This document shows positions 1-7,614 of a stretch of DNA of 64,000 nucleotides, in pieces. The translations under genes and the position numbers were made by a program. The stretch covers positions 5,344,001 through 5,408,000 of the forward strand of contig NZ_CP046401.1 of NCBI RefSeq assembly GCF_009762775.1, read 5' to 3'. Within the stretch, counting starts at the first letter, position 1, and each line of letters starts with the position of its first letter. Origin of the DNA: Maribellus comscasis. GTDB taxonomy: Bacteria; Bacteroidota; Bacteroidia; Bacteroidales; Prolixibacteraceae. Under the pieces are notes generated by a model. The model ran no database searches. It was not told where the DNA came from and saw only the letters and a list, made by a program, of their open reading frames with translations.

Positions 1-141
1 ATGTGCTCGTTACTGCATGAAGCCGGGGTGACAATTGATATCATTAGGGCAGATTCAGCCTCATACACCTATGAAATAATTAAGGCAATTCAAATGAATG
101 CAAAACGCTTCTTTATAAAGGCAAGAACACCGTATTTCTAA
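1..141 (+). pseudogene. Transposase remnant (IS1380/IS4-like DDE)
   Basis: An open frame runs from the window edge to TAA at 139-141 and encodes 46 residues. It contains IRADSASY, which resembles the second catalytic aspartate motif of IS1380/IS4-clade transposases, followed by a segment (AKRFFIKAR) typical of the strand after it. The frame stops abruptly six bases before the inverted repeat of the IS3 element, and no continuation is visible beyond that element, so this is a broken copy or its visible tail. The first ATG coincides with the window start, so the true 5' end may lie outside. The family assignment rests on a short motif and is tentative. Confidence 0.5.
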
Positions 142-147
142 TTATCA

Positions 148-171
148 TGTCTTATACTGAAATAACTTGAC
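148..171 (+). repeat. IS3 element left inverted repeat
   Basis: Twenty-four bases match the reverse complement of 1731-1754 at 20 positions; the inner 15 bases are identical. Confidence 0.85.
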
Positions 172-188
172 GCAAAAATGTCAAGAAA

Positions 189-599
189 ATGAAAAAAAGG
201 AATGAATCCATGTTAACAGATTACATGGATGGATTTGAAGAAAAAACAGTTAATTACAGTAATTATGAAGTAAGCTTCCGACGTTGGCTGGTAGCGCAGA
301 TTGATGCTGGAAATATGAGTTACCAGGAAGCACGGGAACGATTTTCATTATCAAGATTTGAATATAAAAAGATCATAAAGCGCTGGCAGGAGAGATATTC
401 CGACGAAATCCACATATCTTTACAGATGATGAGTGCAAAAGAAAGAACAGACCACAAAGCGTTGGAGAAACGCATCAGGGAATTGGAAAAGCAGTTGGAA
501 CGTGCGCAGATGAAGAATGTGGCGCTGAACACTATGATTGACATTGCAGAAAACGACTACAAACTCGAAATCAGAAAAAAGTCTGGACCCAAACAGTAG
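189..599 (+). CDS. IS3-family transposase OrfA
   Basis: This 136-residue protein has the usual size and charge of an IS3 OrfA. An N-terminal helix-turn-helix region (roughly residues 28-65, including SYQEARERFSLSR) should bind the inverted repeats. A C-terminal leucine-rich heptad helix (about residues 83-120) should mediate multimerisation. Near its end is the heptamer A AAA AAG at 575-581 in the OrfA reading phase, a classic -1 slippery site. The orfB frame is open from upstream of this point, so frameshifting would give a 450-residue OrfAB transposase. OrfA alone normally represses or modulates transposition in this family. Confidence 0.88.
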   Translation: MKKRNESMLTDYMDGFEEKTVNYSNYEVSFRRWLVAQIDAGNMSYQEARERFSLSRFEYKKIIKRWQERYSDEIHISLQMMSAKERTDHKALEKRIRELEKQLERAQMKNVALNTMIDIAENDYKLEIRKKSGPKQ

Positions 600-613
600 A
601 TGTACTGGCACGC

Positions 614-1540
614 ATGTATCCTTTGGTTTCCAAGGCGGTACTATGCGAACTGTTTGGGTTTACCCGCCAGGCCTGGTACGACAATAGGAAACGTCAATCC
701 GGGTACCAGATGGAGGAAGTTTTTATATTAAGACAGGTAAAAGATTTGCGTAAAGAGCACAAGCGGATGGGGACAGAGAAGCTCCACCGGCTGATTGCGC
801 CGACCCTTCAGAAACATAATATTAAATATGGAAGGGACAAGTTTTATATCCTGCTGCGGGAACATGGCCTGTTGGTCAGGCGGCGCAGGCGCAGGCCTAA
901 AACAACCAATTCGAAGCATTTTTTCCGCAAGTATCCCAACCTGGTAAGGGATATTGAGATAATGAGTTCCGGGCGTTTATGGGTTAGCGACATAACCTAC
1001 ATTCGCACTGAAAAAGGTTTTGTTTACCTCTCGCTTGTTACCGATGCATATTCCAGAAAAATTGTTGGCTGGTGCCTCTGGCCCGACCTCACCAGCGAAG
1101 GGGCTTTAAATGCTCTAAAGATGGCCATTTCAGGGGAAGGGGTGAAGCAGAACCTTATCCACCATTCCGACCGCGGCATCCAGTATTGCTGCACCGACTA
1201 TGTGAACTACCTGCAAGGTTCAAATATCAATATTTCGATGACAGAAAACGGCGACCCCTATGAAAACGCTATAGCCGAGCGGGTTAATGGTATTTTAAAG
1301 AATGAATATGATTTAAACGAAACTTACCCGGATTATCATGCAGCCCTGGAAGCAACAAAGGTTGCGGTTTACAAATACAACAACAAACGTCCGCACCGCA
1401 GCGTGGATTTTATGCTTCCGGTGGATGCACACAAGGAATCGGGATCACTTAAAAAGCACTGGAAAAAGCGGGAATTTAATACGACGGGAAAAGAAGCAAC
1501 AGAATACAAACCTGCAACAAAAACCAGCGATAAAAAATGA
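614..1540 (+). CDS. IS3-family transposase OrfB (DDE integrase core)
   Basis: The 308-residue catalytic part of the transposase has an rve-type integrase core. The triad is visible as D126 (WVSDITY), D186 (HHSDRG) and E222 (AIAERV), which gives the D(60)D(35)E spacing typical of IS3. An N-terminal HTH_21-like helical region (about residues 40-90, with KRMGTEKL) precedes it. The ATG at 614 may be used, but the frame is open upstream into orfA with protein-like sequence, so the functional product is probably the OrfAB fusion made by -1 slippage at 575-581. Nothing is truncated. Confidence 0.9.
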   Translation: MYPLVSKAVLCELFGFTRQAWYDNRKRQSGYQMEEVFILRQVKDLRKEHKRMGTEKLHRLIAPTLQKHNIKYGRDKFYILLREHGLLVRRRRRRPKTTNSKHFFRKYPNLVRDIEIMSSGRLWVSDITYIRTEKGFVYLSLVTDAYSRKIVGWCLWPDLTSEGALNALKMAISGEGVKQNLIHHSDRGIQYCCTDYVNYLQGSNINISMTENGDPYENAIAERVNGILKNEYDLNETYPDYHAALEATKVAVYKYNNKRPHRSVDFMLPVDAHKESGSLKKHWKKREFNTTGKEATEYKPATKTSDKK

Positions 1541-1730
1541 AGCTGCACAAAAAAACAGGAAGAAGAATTATATCTGTCCCTTTAATCAGGGATAAGACAG
1601 AAAGGAATGAGCAGTTACAGGGATTAAAAATATGCAGGAAAGAATTTGCAAGAATAAAAAATGAAATAGTTTTGTAAATCAGTAAATGCAGAATAAATAT
1701 TTACATCTATCAGAAATTAAAGTTAAATCT

Positions 1731-1754
1731 GTCAAGTTATTTCAGGAAAGGACA
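1731..1754 (-). repeat. IS3 element right inverted repeat
   Basis: This is the partner of 148-171 and marks the right end of the insertion sequence, 190 bp after the orfB stop codon. Confidence 0.85.
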
Positions 1755-1773
1755 CATGGCAATAGTAAAATGA

Positions 1774-2003
1774 AATCCAGCAACATTTTTTGCAATCCTG
1801 CAATACATTATCCACTCCCTGCGGACTTTTTTTTGTTCCTGTATCGCTTTTGATTAATCCTGCAGCTTTTTTACCCTTCCTGCGGTAATGTTTTTGAATC
1901 CTGCACTGCAGGATTGCATAAAGTCCTTGCAGGGAGGAGATAAAACAAGCAGGGCGCCCCATATGCTCGCAGGACGCCCCAACCGGATGCAGAATAAATA
2001 TTA
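1774..2003. repeat. Dyad-symmetric array of 20-21 bp phased CCTGC/GCAGG motifs
   Basis: On the + strand CCTGC or a one-base variant begins at 1777, 1797, 1818, 1838, 1859, 1879 and 1900, with spacings alternating 20, 21, 20, 21, 20, 21. The orientation then flips and GCAGG (last copy GCAGA) begins at 1908, 1929, 1949, 1969 and 1989. Motif centres are mirror images about position 1906; five pairs have coordinate sums of 3811-3812. The centre is the 19-bp palindrome AATCCTGCACTGCAGGATT. Most left-half units also carry a T-tract in the spacer. The alternating spacing is not a codon multiple, which argues against a protein repeat. It may be a protein-binding array, an extruding hairpin or a mobile-element end; its function is unknown. 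Confidence 0.8.
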
Positions 2004-2741
2004 AGTCACATCATTCTGATTGCTGCTTTGTTTTCGGTGTAGTTTTTTCCAGTACTCGCTGGAATAGCCTTTCAACCGGTTTTTATCTTTTCGGAAAACA
2101 TATTTACCGGCTTCACGGATTTCATCCACCAGTGCTTTCAGGTAGGTGTAGGCCTTGTCGCGGATGATTTTCGATTCGTTGGGATCGGCTTTGTCGCCGT
2201 TGGCTTCAGCCAGCAGATCGGCCAGCTCATCTGCCCGGGTAGCCGCCAGGTCGGGTTGTGTGAGCTCGAAACCAATAGCCGTAAGCGGATCGGGATTTTC
2301 GCGGCCCAAAACGGCGATGTCATTCAGGTCCTGTATCATGTCGGCATGGCCGCTGCCATCGGTAATAGCACTTACACGGCTTAGGAGGGCATCGTCTTTC
2401 CTGTAAGCAAAACGAAGCGAAGCGAGCAGGTCATCGCGGAAAGCGTAGGCTTCAGGTGCCTGTTCGGCCCATTCTTTCTGGGCTTCCTGTTGCGAACGGT
2501 AGTCTTTGTTCCAAATCGATTGTGCCTCGCGGCAGGCGCCTGCACGTACGGGCAGGTCGTTAATCATGTCGGAAGTAATTCCAACTACCGCCAATGCAGT
2601 GGCATCGTTTAAACTCCAGTGATGGAGGTTTTCGGCTTCCTGTAAAGCAACATCTACAGGAATACCCGGTTCCAGGGTTTCTTCATCAGGAATTGCCTTG
2701 ATGTCGGATAACCGGGCATTGTAGTCATCAATGTTTGCCAT
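2001..2741 (-). CDS. Uncharacterised 246-aa Bacteroidota protein
   Basis: I do not recognise a named domain. The protein is soluble, acidic and predicted almost entirely helical, with no signal peptide or membrane segment and a basic C-terminus (KKLHRKQSSNQ). Conserved-looking stretches are DLPVRAGACREAQ (about residue 62), RVSAITDGSGHADMIQDLNDIAVLGR (about 121-146, quoted here only as a region) and IRDKAYTYLKALVDEIREAGKYVF. It is visibly richer in GC than the AT-rich flanks, a possible sign of transfer. The stop codon lies at the edge of the phased CCTGC/GCAGG array, and an IS3 element lies beyond, so it sits in accessory DNA. Whether it acts on the array is untested inference. Confidence 0.7.
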   Translation of the reverse strand: MANIDDYNARLSDIKAIPDEETLEPGIPVDVALQEAENLHHWSLNDATALAVVGITSDMINDLPVRAGACREAQSIWNKDYRSQQEAQKEWAEQAPEAYAFRDDLLASLRFAYRKDDALLSRVSAITDGSGHADMIQDLNDIAVLGRENPDPLTAIGFELTQPDLAATRADELADLLAEANGDKADPNESKIIRDKAYTYLKALVDEIREAGKYVFRKDKNRLKGYSSEYWKKLHRKQSSNQNDVT

Positions 2742-2799
2742 AATTTTGTAATTTTACAATGTTAATATTATGCCCTTCAAAGGGCGTTATTGATCTCTG

Positions 2800-2834
2800 C
2801 CGGCAGGTTCCGTTATAGCTTGCCGGTTTTTTTT
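2800..2834 (+). terminator. Orphan Rho-independent terminator
   Basis: An 8-bp stem (2800-2807 with 2819-2826, CCGGCAGG against CTTGCCGG) is followed by eight T residues at 2827-2834. It points along the + strand, yet no + strand gene precedes it, because the nearest gene upstream is on the minus strand. Confidence 0.65.
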
Positions 2835-2990
2835 GCCATTCAGGGTCAAATACAATTTTTTGTCAGTTGTTTTTCCTGTGTTTAAGGGAATTTTCATTTC
2901 ATTGGTTTTAAGGGTTTACAAAATAAGTCTATTCAATTGAACGTCAATTTAATAATTATTTGAAAGAAAAGAGAATGAAATGCCTGAGAA

Positions 2991-3037
2991 TGTTGAAGAA
3001 CATTCCTGTCTGAAAACAGGATGGCGGCAGATTACAG
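2991..3037 (+). repeat. Dispersed intergenic repeat, copy 1
   Basis: A segment containing TGAAGAACATTCC, AAAACAGGATGG and CAGATT matches 9041-9087 closely, with about six differences over 47 bp. It includes a short hairpin, CCTGT with ACAGG. Weaker similarity extends about 10 bp further upstream in both copies. Confidence 0.7.
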
Positions 3038-3109
3038 ACTATCAAATAACTTTTTTCTTTTACGAAATAATGACTCAGATACTATCAACCCGATTTTTGT
3101 TGTGACAGT

Positions 3110-3304
3110 TCATTCATCGACCTTTTTGAAAGATTGATTCCTGTTTGCTTCAAAAATGCCAATATTATCACTGTATTCATTGTGCCAGACAGAATTTTTT
3201 AACGTATTCCGGAACAGTTCAGCTGCGTCTTTCGAGCAATACTCCCGACAGAAATTATCCAATATCATCAGAATCTTATTCTTTTGATAATCTTCAAAAT
3301 ACAT
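3110..3304 (-). CDS. Possible small protein, about 64 aa
   Basis: An open minus-strand frame encodes a charged peptide beginning MYFEDYQKNKIL and ending NQSFKKVDE. The frame opens a little further upstream, but only a TTG start is available there. The composition looks more protein-like than most random frames in this AT-rich stretch, and cysteines, aromatic residues and acidic residues are mixed as in a folded domain. There is no recognisable family, no evident promoter and no partner gene. It could be the tail of a decayed gene. I include it only as a weak candidate. Confidence 0.25.
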   Translation of the reverse strand: MYFEDYQKNKILMILDNFCREYCSKDAAELFRNTLKNSVWHNEYSDNIGIFEANRNQSFKKVDE

Positions 3305-3503
3305 CTGTCGGGGAGTTTGAATATTAGCAATCTGAAGCAAAAAAACAAAAACAGGTGGTGTTGTGGCTGGTATTAGAGTCGGTTCAACGATTTTGGGTTA
3401 TGCGTTATTCAGCGGTGCTCCAAACTAGTTTTCACGTAAATTGAAATTTTGTTCTGAAAATTAGTACCTAAAACACTTTATCTGTTTGGGCGTATATCAA
3501 AAT

Positions 3504-5471
3504 ATGGATATTGTAATAATTCTTAAAATTTTAATCCCATTTTTTCTTTATCTGGTTTTACTACAATTTGTTGCAAAAATTGTATACAAAAATATGTTGG
3601 AGAAGTCAACAAAAAATAAAGTTACAACAGAATCAGGATTAGCTCAAAAAAAATCATCTGTTTATACATCTAACCTCACATATACCGACAAATTGGAGGA
3701 AATTCCTTTTAAACGGAGTAATCAATTTGAATCTTTAGAAAAAAGACTAACCATCGGAAGCACTTTTTTTAGAATACACTTCTCTTGGACTTTAATTATC
3801 ACCTTGATTTTTGGAATATCTATTGTTTCTCATCAATCTAACCCCGACAGTTTAGAAAGTATATTTTATGATAATTCTTCAACTCTTCAACCAATTCTTA
3901 TTCTATCGTATTCAAGTATGATAATAGCAATAGCGGGTGGACATCTTTACTACTATATCAGAGATAATGCTCTGCCGATTTTGTATCAAATTTTTGTCGT
4001 TATTTTAATTACTTTGTCTGTTTTTATCTTTTCTGACTTCATCCACAAACCAGTATATATATTGATTTCTGTCGGAATTTATCTGATCATTCTGTCAGTT
4101 ACAATATTAACCATAAAAGAATTGGCACATCCCAAAGATTTATCAATTAATCTTGTAATACTCCGGGTATTTGGCAACTATAAAAATATGGGTTTAATAT
4201 TTGGTAGGTTGATCAAGCGATGGAAGTATATTGGTGCACACTACACAATTGTTGATCCTTCGTATATCAAGTATTATTATCGCTTCTGGGGTCCAAAAAA
4301 TTTGACAAATAGCCTGGAGGTAATTTTTATTTTGACTCTTATTTTTATAGTTTACGGAGTTTTCAATTTCTTTTTTTGGGATTTTGAGTTAATTCCTATT
4401 CAATACAATACATATTTTGAATTTGGACTTCCGGTGTTAGTATTTACTGTTACATTGTTTATTGTAAAAAGAAATATAAAAAGAAATTTTCTTGATAGTG
4501 CCGGAGCAATAGGATTTAAAGTTCAAAAACATAATTCAAAAAATCCAAGAAAAAACTATCAATATAGTGAGTTGCCAATTTATTGTTTTGAAAATATTTG
4601 GAAACCTGCTTTGAATGAATTAAAAGATGTAGGAGATGTTGTTTTGATGGATCTTAGAGGATTCTCTGATTCCAACCGTGGCTGTAAGTATGAGATTGAG
4701 TTCATAGTAGATCATATAAATATTCAAAATGTTTTAGTATTAGTAGATAATAAAACGAAAATAAATGTTTTTGATCTATTTCAGGAAAAATTCAGGAATA
4801 TGGATAATGAATCCCCTAACCGTTTCTTGCAAAAACCTAAAATAAAACTTTTAGATGTTGAAAAATATAGAACAACTCTTTTCCCCGGATTGAGAATAAT
4901 ACGGAGAGAAATTGTGAATAATATTGTCAATATACTTTTATATTCATCACTAGAAGGAAGCGCGAAAGAAAAATTCATTCACACTGAAAAACTATATACA
5001 CATCAAAATAATTTAAAACCGCCCCCAAAGAACAAGTTTAAAGAGTTTTTTAAAGGCTCTTTTTTGGGGTTTTTTATCGCATGCATTATAAACGTGTTTC
5101 TTTTCTACTCTGTGTATCCTTTGGAATATTTTGAAAAGATCAACTATTTTGACCCTCATGAAAATATTTTTCCGATTATTCTTATCTTTTCAGTTTTTGG
5201 TGCTCTTTTCAGTTCAATACCTTCAGGGTTCTGTTGGGTAATTGCAAAAGTAAATCGAAAAATTGTCTTGGTTGGCACTTTGTTGGGATATGTATTTGGA
5301 TTTACGGCCTTTTTAATGACACTGAAAGAAGGAGATTTGAGTTTTTCTGTTTTTAACGATATTTTTTATAAAGCAGTATCAATGGGTATTGCAGGAGAAA
5401 TAACCGGTACTTTATTAGCCCTGGTTATTTTCAAATTACATTTTTCAAATACCAAATTGGTACTTCGTTAA
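3504..5471 (+). CDS. Polytopic membrane protein with internal cytosolic domain (DLRGF motif)
   Basis: About 655 residues from the ATG at 3504; a TTG 18 bases earlier is a less likely start. There are roughly seven N-terminal hydrophobic segments, then a soluble region of about 170 residues, then four C-terminal membrane segments. Two motifs recall an uncharacterised bacterial membrane family: ILRVFGN after the fifth segment and VVLMDLRGFSDSNRGCKYEI in the soluble part. The latter resembles a Rossmann-type strand-loop-helix unit of the kind seen in sensor or nucleotide-binding domains. The gene stands alone and is AT-rich relative to its neighbours, which suggests acquisition. Function is unknown; a stress or defence sensor is speculation. 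Confidence 0.8.
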   Translation: MDIVIILKILIPFFLYLVLLQFVAKIVYKNMLEKSTKNKVTTESGLAQKKSSVYTSNLTYTDKLEEIPFKRSNQFESLEKRLTIGSTFFRIHFSWTLIITLIFGISIVSHQSNPDSLESIFYDNSSTLQPILILSYSSMIIAIAGGHLYYYIRDNALPILYQIFVVILITLSVFIFSDFIHKPVYILISVGIYLIILSVTILTIKELAHPKDLSINLVILRVFGNYKNMGLIFGRLIKRWKYIGAHYTIVDPSYIKYYYRFWGPKNLTNSLEVIFILTLIFIVYGVFNFFFWDFELIPIQYNTYFEFGLPVLVFTVTLFIVKRNIKRNFLDSAGAIGFKVQKHNSKNPRKNYQYSELPIYCFENIWKPALNELKDVGDVVLMDLRGFSDSNRGCKYEIEFIVDHINIQNVLVLVDNKTKINVFDLFQEKFRNMDNESPNRFLQKPKIKLLDVEKYRTTLFPGLRIIRREIVNNIVNILLYSSLEGSAKEKFIHTEKLYTHQNNLKPPPKNKFKEFFKGSFLGFFIACIINVFLFYSVYPLEYFEKINYFDPHENIFPIILIFSVFGALFSSIPSGFCWVIAKVNRKIVLVGTLLGYVFGFTAFLMTLKEGDLSFSVFNDIFYKAVSMGIAGEITGTLLALVIFKLHFSNTKLVLR

Positions 5472-5969
5472 TCAGAATTGTTATCACGATATACAATTAA
5501 AACAATTTTTTCCTTAGATAAAACTTATAGCCATGTGAAAGCATCCCCGAAATAAAAAGAAGCTATCACTTTCGGTAAAAAAACTTTTGACAAAGTGAAT
5601 TTAGCAATGTTGCAGAAATAATTTGCATTAAGCTGTATAACGCTATTAAAAATTAACCACTTTCATGTTTTGTGTGGTGTTAAGCTGGCCAACTAAAATG
5701 TATATTTTACCAATCTGTGTTTTAACCCTCTGGGAGAATGTTAGTTAGTGGATTCATATCGATTTGACTTCGTTTATCCATATTTCAAAATTTCAAAAAT
5801 ATGTACGAATAAATCTTATCGGGAAGATAGTTCAAGTCTGTTCCGGGATCTCCAAAGTAAAAAGGAGGTCAGATTCGACCTCCTTTTTCTATAAATACAC
5901 TCTAATCTGAATTTAACTAGGAAGATAATTCTAGATAACCTGGTCAAACTATATTCACACTAAAATCAA
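5472..5969. other. Intergenic region, mostly featureless
   Basis: Apart from the terminator at 5859-5888 I see only AT-rich sequence and a weak imperfect hairpin near 5660-5684. No gene or RNA is supported. Confidence 0.5.
5859..5888. terminator. Bidirectional terminator hairpin
   Basis: A perfect 12-bp stem (AAAAAGGAGGTC, a 6-base loop, then its complement) gives T-runs in both directions. It lies about 80 bp beyond the stop of the minus-strand glycosidase gene and can also end transcripts of the plus-strand membrane-protein gene. Confidence 0.85.
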
Positions 5970-7514
5970 CTATTTTTTAAAGGCAAGAAATTGTATACTG
6001 TGAGGAGGAACCAAAGTTTCTCCTTTCTTTATCTTCTTCCCGCTTACATCAGGCAAGGTTTCGTCTGGTGTTAACTCTAAAACTTCACCATTTAGTTTTA
6101 CTGTTTTAGTAAGTAGTTCATCTGCAGTTAATAAATATTGCTCTGCATCAGCAGGTATTTCAATGGAAGTTTCAACGTCTTTAGGATTTACAATTAATGC
6201 TGTATATCCTTTTTCGCCTTTCAGATTGTGGATAAATACATCAATTCCTTCGGCTGTAATTCCTGCATCGTACACTTCTGTCCCCATCAGTTTACTCCAA
6301 AGAAATGCAGCCCAATAGTTGGGGCGCGGTTCATGAGTATCCTGATCGAGCAATGCATATTCACTTGCACATAATGTATTATGCATTACCACCTGAACAC
6401 CTTTTTTTGCCAGTCTGCCTAATTGTTCCAGATATCGGAAACAGTCATTATAAGTAGCTGCCCACGGATTACCTCCGCAAGCTGCTTCAGCAGTCTCGGT
6501 TAGCCAAATGGGTGCATCAGGGTTGTATTTGTCGCGTAATTTTTTATAAAATTCGAACTCTTTTTCCGTTTTGCTAAACCATTCACTGGTACGTTCGTCT
6601 TCCGGAGTAAGATCTCCACCACACCTTTTTGATACCCCTCCATAAAAATGATAAGAAAAGATTTCAAATTCAGGGATGGGTTCCGTTGTATACATCGCTT
6701 CTGTAGTTATTGTTTTACCAATAGCGCCAGCCGCAACATTCACCTCACTTGTGTCAATTAACAAGCCACCTTCACCTACTGAACCGGGGCCCACTATTTT
6801 CATTTCGGGAATGGCAGATTCTACAAAACTCTTAAAAGAAGCAAAATCTCTGTTAAACCAGGCTGCATCATAACCTGCTGGCCCGCCTCCCAACGCGGCA
6901 AATGTCGGTTCGTTGAACATTTCGGCTGCTGCAATCTCTCCTCCAATTAATTTGGTATAATTTACCAGTGGTTCTATCTGTGCCGGAGTCCAGTTCCCTT
7001 CGCTGTCGCGCATACCGTTGCTGACTGCAAACGATGTTACTAATTTCGAATTGGTTGCCTCACAAAAATCAATCACTCCTTTCCATTGTTTTCTTGTGAG
7101 AACATTTTCGTAACCTTCCGGAGCAGTTGTTAATTGAGGTTCATCATCATCCTGAAAATAGGTTGTATTTGCCCAGGTGCCACTTACCCTAATATACAAA
7201 GGTTCTAATGCATTAGTGAGCATTCGCAATTTTTCATCGTACAGATTAACTGCGGGGATGGTTCTTTTTAAAGCGTTAAAATCTCCTGTCGCTACCTTGG
7301 ATGGATCAAGCAAATCGTAAGGAATCCAAAATTCACCACCAACCACCTCACACATTTCAACATTAAACGATTGATATTTTTCATCAACCTGACCAATAAG
7401 TTTTAAATCAGATAAATTTAATATAGAAATTCCCTCTTTACTCTTTTGCGTGGGAGTACAGGAAAAACCAAAGAATAAAAATACCAATGTAATTATGACC
7501 AGACTTTTTTTCAT
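5970..7514 (-). CDS. Lipoprotein glycoside hydrolase, GH79-like (beta-glucuronidase/heparanase type)
   Basis: This 514-residue protein has a lipoprotein signal ending FFGFSC (Cys19), so it is expected to be lipid-anchored in the envelope. The N-terminal SFNVEM..VGGEFW region and the (beta/alpha)8 layout resemble GH79 enzymes, retaining glycosidases acting on glucuronic-acid-containing polysaccharides. The likely acid/base is E202 in MFNEP. The likely nucleophile is E340 in WLTETAEAACGG. A C-terminal beta-sandwich (about residues 430-514) completes the usual clan-A architecture. An AraC-type regulator lies just upstream on the same strand and may respond to the same glycan. The family is inferred from motifs; another clan GH-A family such as GH30 or GH39 is possible. 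Confidence 0.65.
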   Translation of the reverse strand: MKKSLVIITLVFLFFGFSCTPTQKSKEGISILNLSDLKLIGQVDEKYQSFNVEMCEVVGGEFWIPYDLLDPSKVATGDFNALKRTIPAVNLYDEKLRMLTNALEPLYIRVSGTWANTTYFQDDDEPQLTTAPEGYENVLTRKQWKGVIDFCEATNSKLVTSFAVSNGMRDSEGNWTPAQIEPLVNYTKLIGGEIAAAEMFNEPTFAALGGGPAGYDAAWFNRDFASFKSFVESAIPEMKIVGPGSVGEGGLLIDTSEVNVAAGAIGKTITTEAMYTTEPIPEFEIFSYHFYGGVSKRCGGDLTPEDERTSEWFSKTEKEFEFYKKLRDKYNPDAPIWLTETAEAACGGNPWAATYNDCFRYLEQLGRLAKKGVQVVMHNTLCASEYALLDQDTHEPRPNYWAAFLWSKLMGTEVYDAGITAEGIDVFIHNLKGEKGYTALIVNPKDVETSIEIPADAEQYLLTADELLTKTVKLNGEVLELTPDETLPDVSGKKIKKGETLVPPHSIQFLAFKK

Positions 7515-7614
7515 TTTTTGACATTCTTTGAATTAATAAATTACTGTATTAGTTGACACCAAAAGTATTCAATACAAGATATACGTTAGTACCAGCCGGT
7601 TTGTTGGAACTATT

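Larger units (their letters stand above)
148..1754 (+). mobile_element. Complete IS3-family insertion sequence
   Basis: A 1607-bp element carries orfA and orfB and is bounded by imperfect terminal inverted repeats. The left end (148-171) and the reverse complement of the right end (1731-1754) share the core CTGAAATAACTTGAC and begin TGTC, with the TG...CA termini usual for the family. No convincing direct target duplication is visible: the flanks read tca and cat, and a 3-bp cat duplication fits only if it overlaps the terminal base. Both reading frames are intact, so the element may be active. About 200 bp of non-coding DNA follows orfB inside the element. Confidence 0.88.
2742..3503. other. 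Non-coding accessory stretch
   Basis: Between the 246-aa gene and the membrane-protein gene I see a plus-strand terminator-like hairpin (2800-2834), one copy of a dispersed repeat (about 2991-3037) and one weak small ORF (3110-3304, minus). No RNA gene is recognisable. The rest is AT-rich with no clear signal. Confidence 0.5.

Noticed and set aside
1732..1962. Minus-strand 76-codon open frame across the phased array
   Set aside because: It exists because the array has few stops; motif spacing alternates 20 and 21 bp, so no protein repeat is maintained.
3397..5684. Integron cassette flanked by attC-like cores (GTTATGC at 3397, GTATAAC at 5634, GTTAAGC at 5678)
   Set aside because: The arms do not fold into a symmetric attC stem, no integrase gene is present, and such 7-mers occur by chance.
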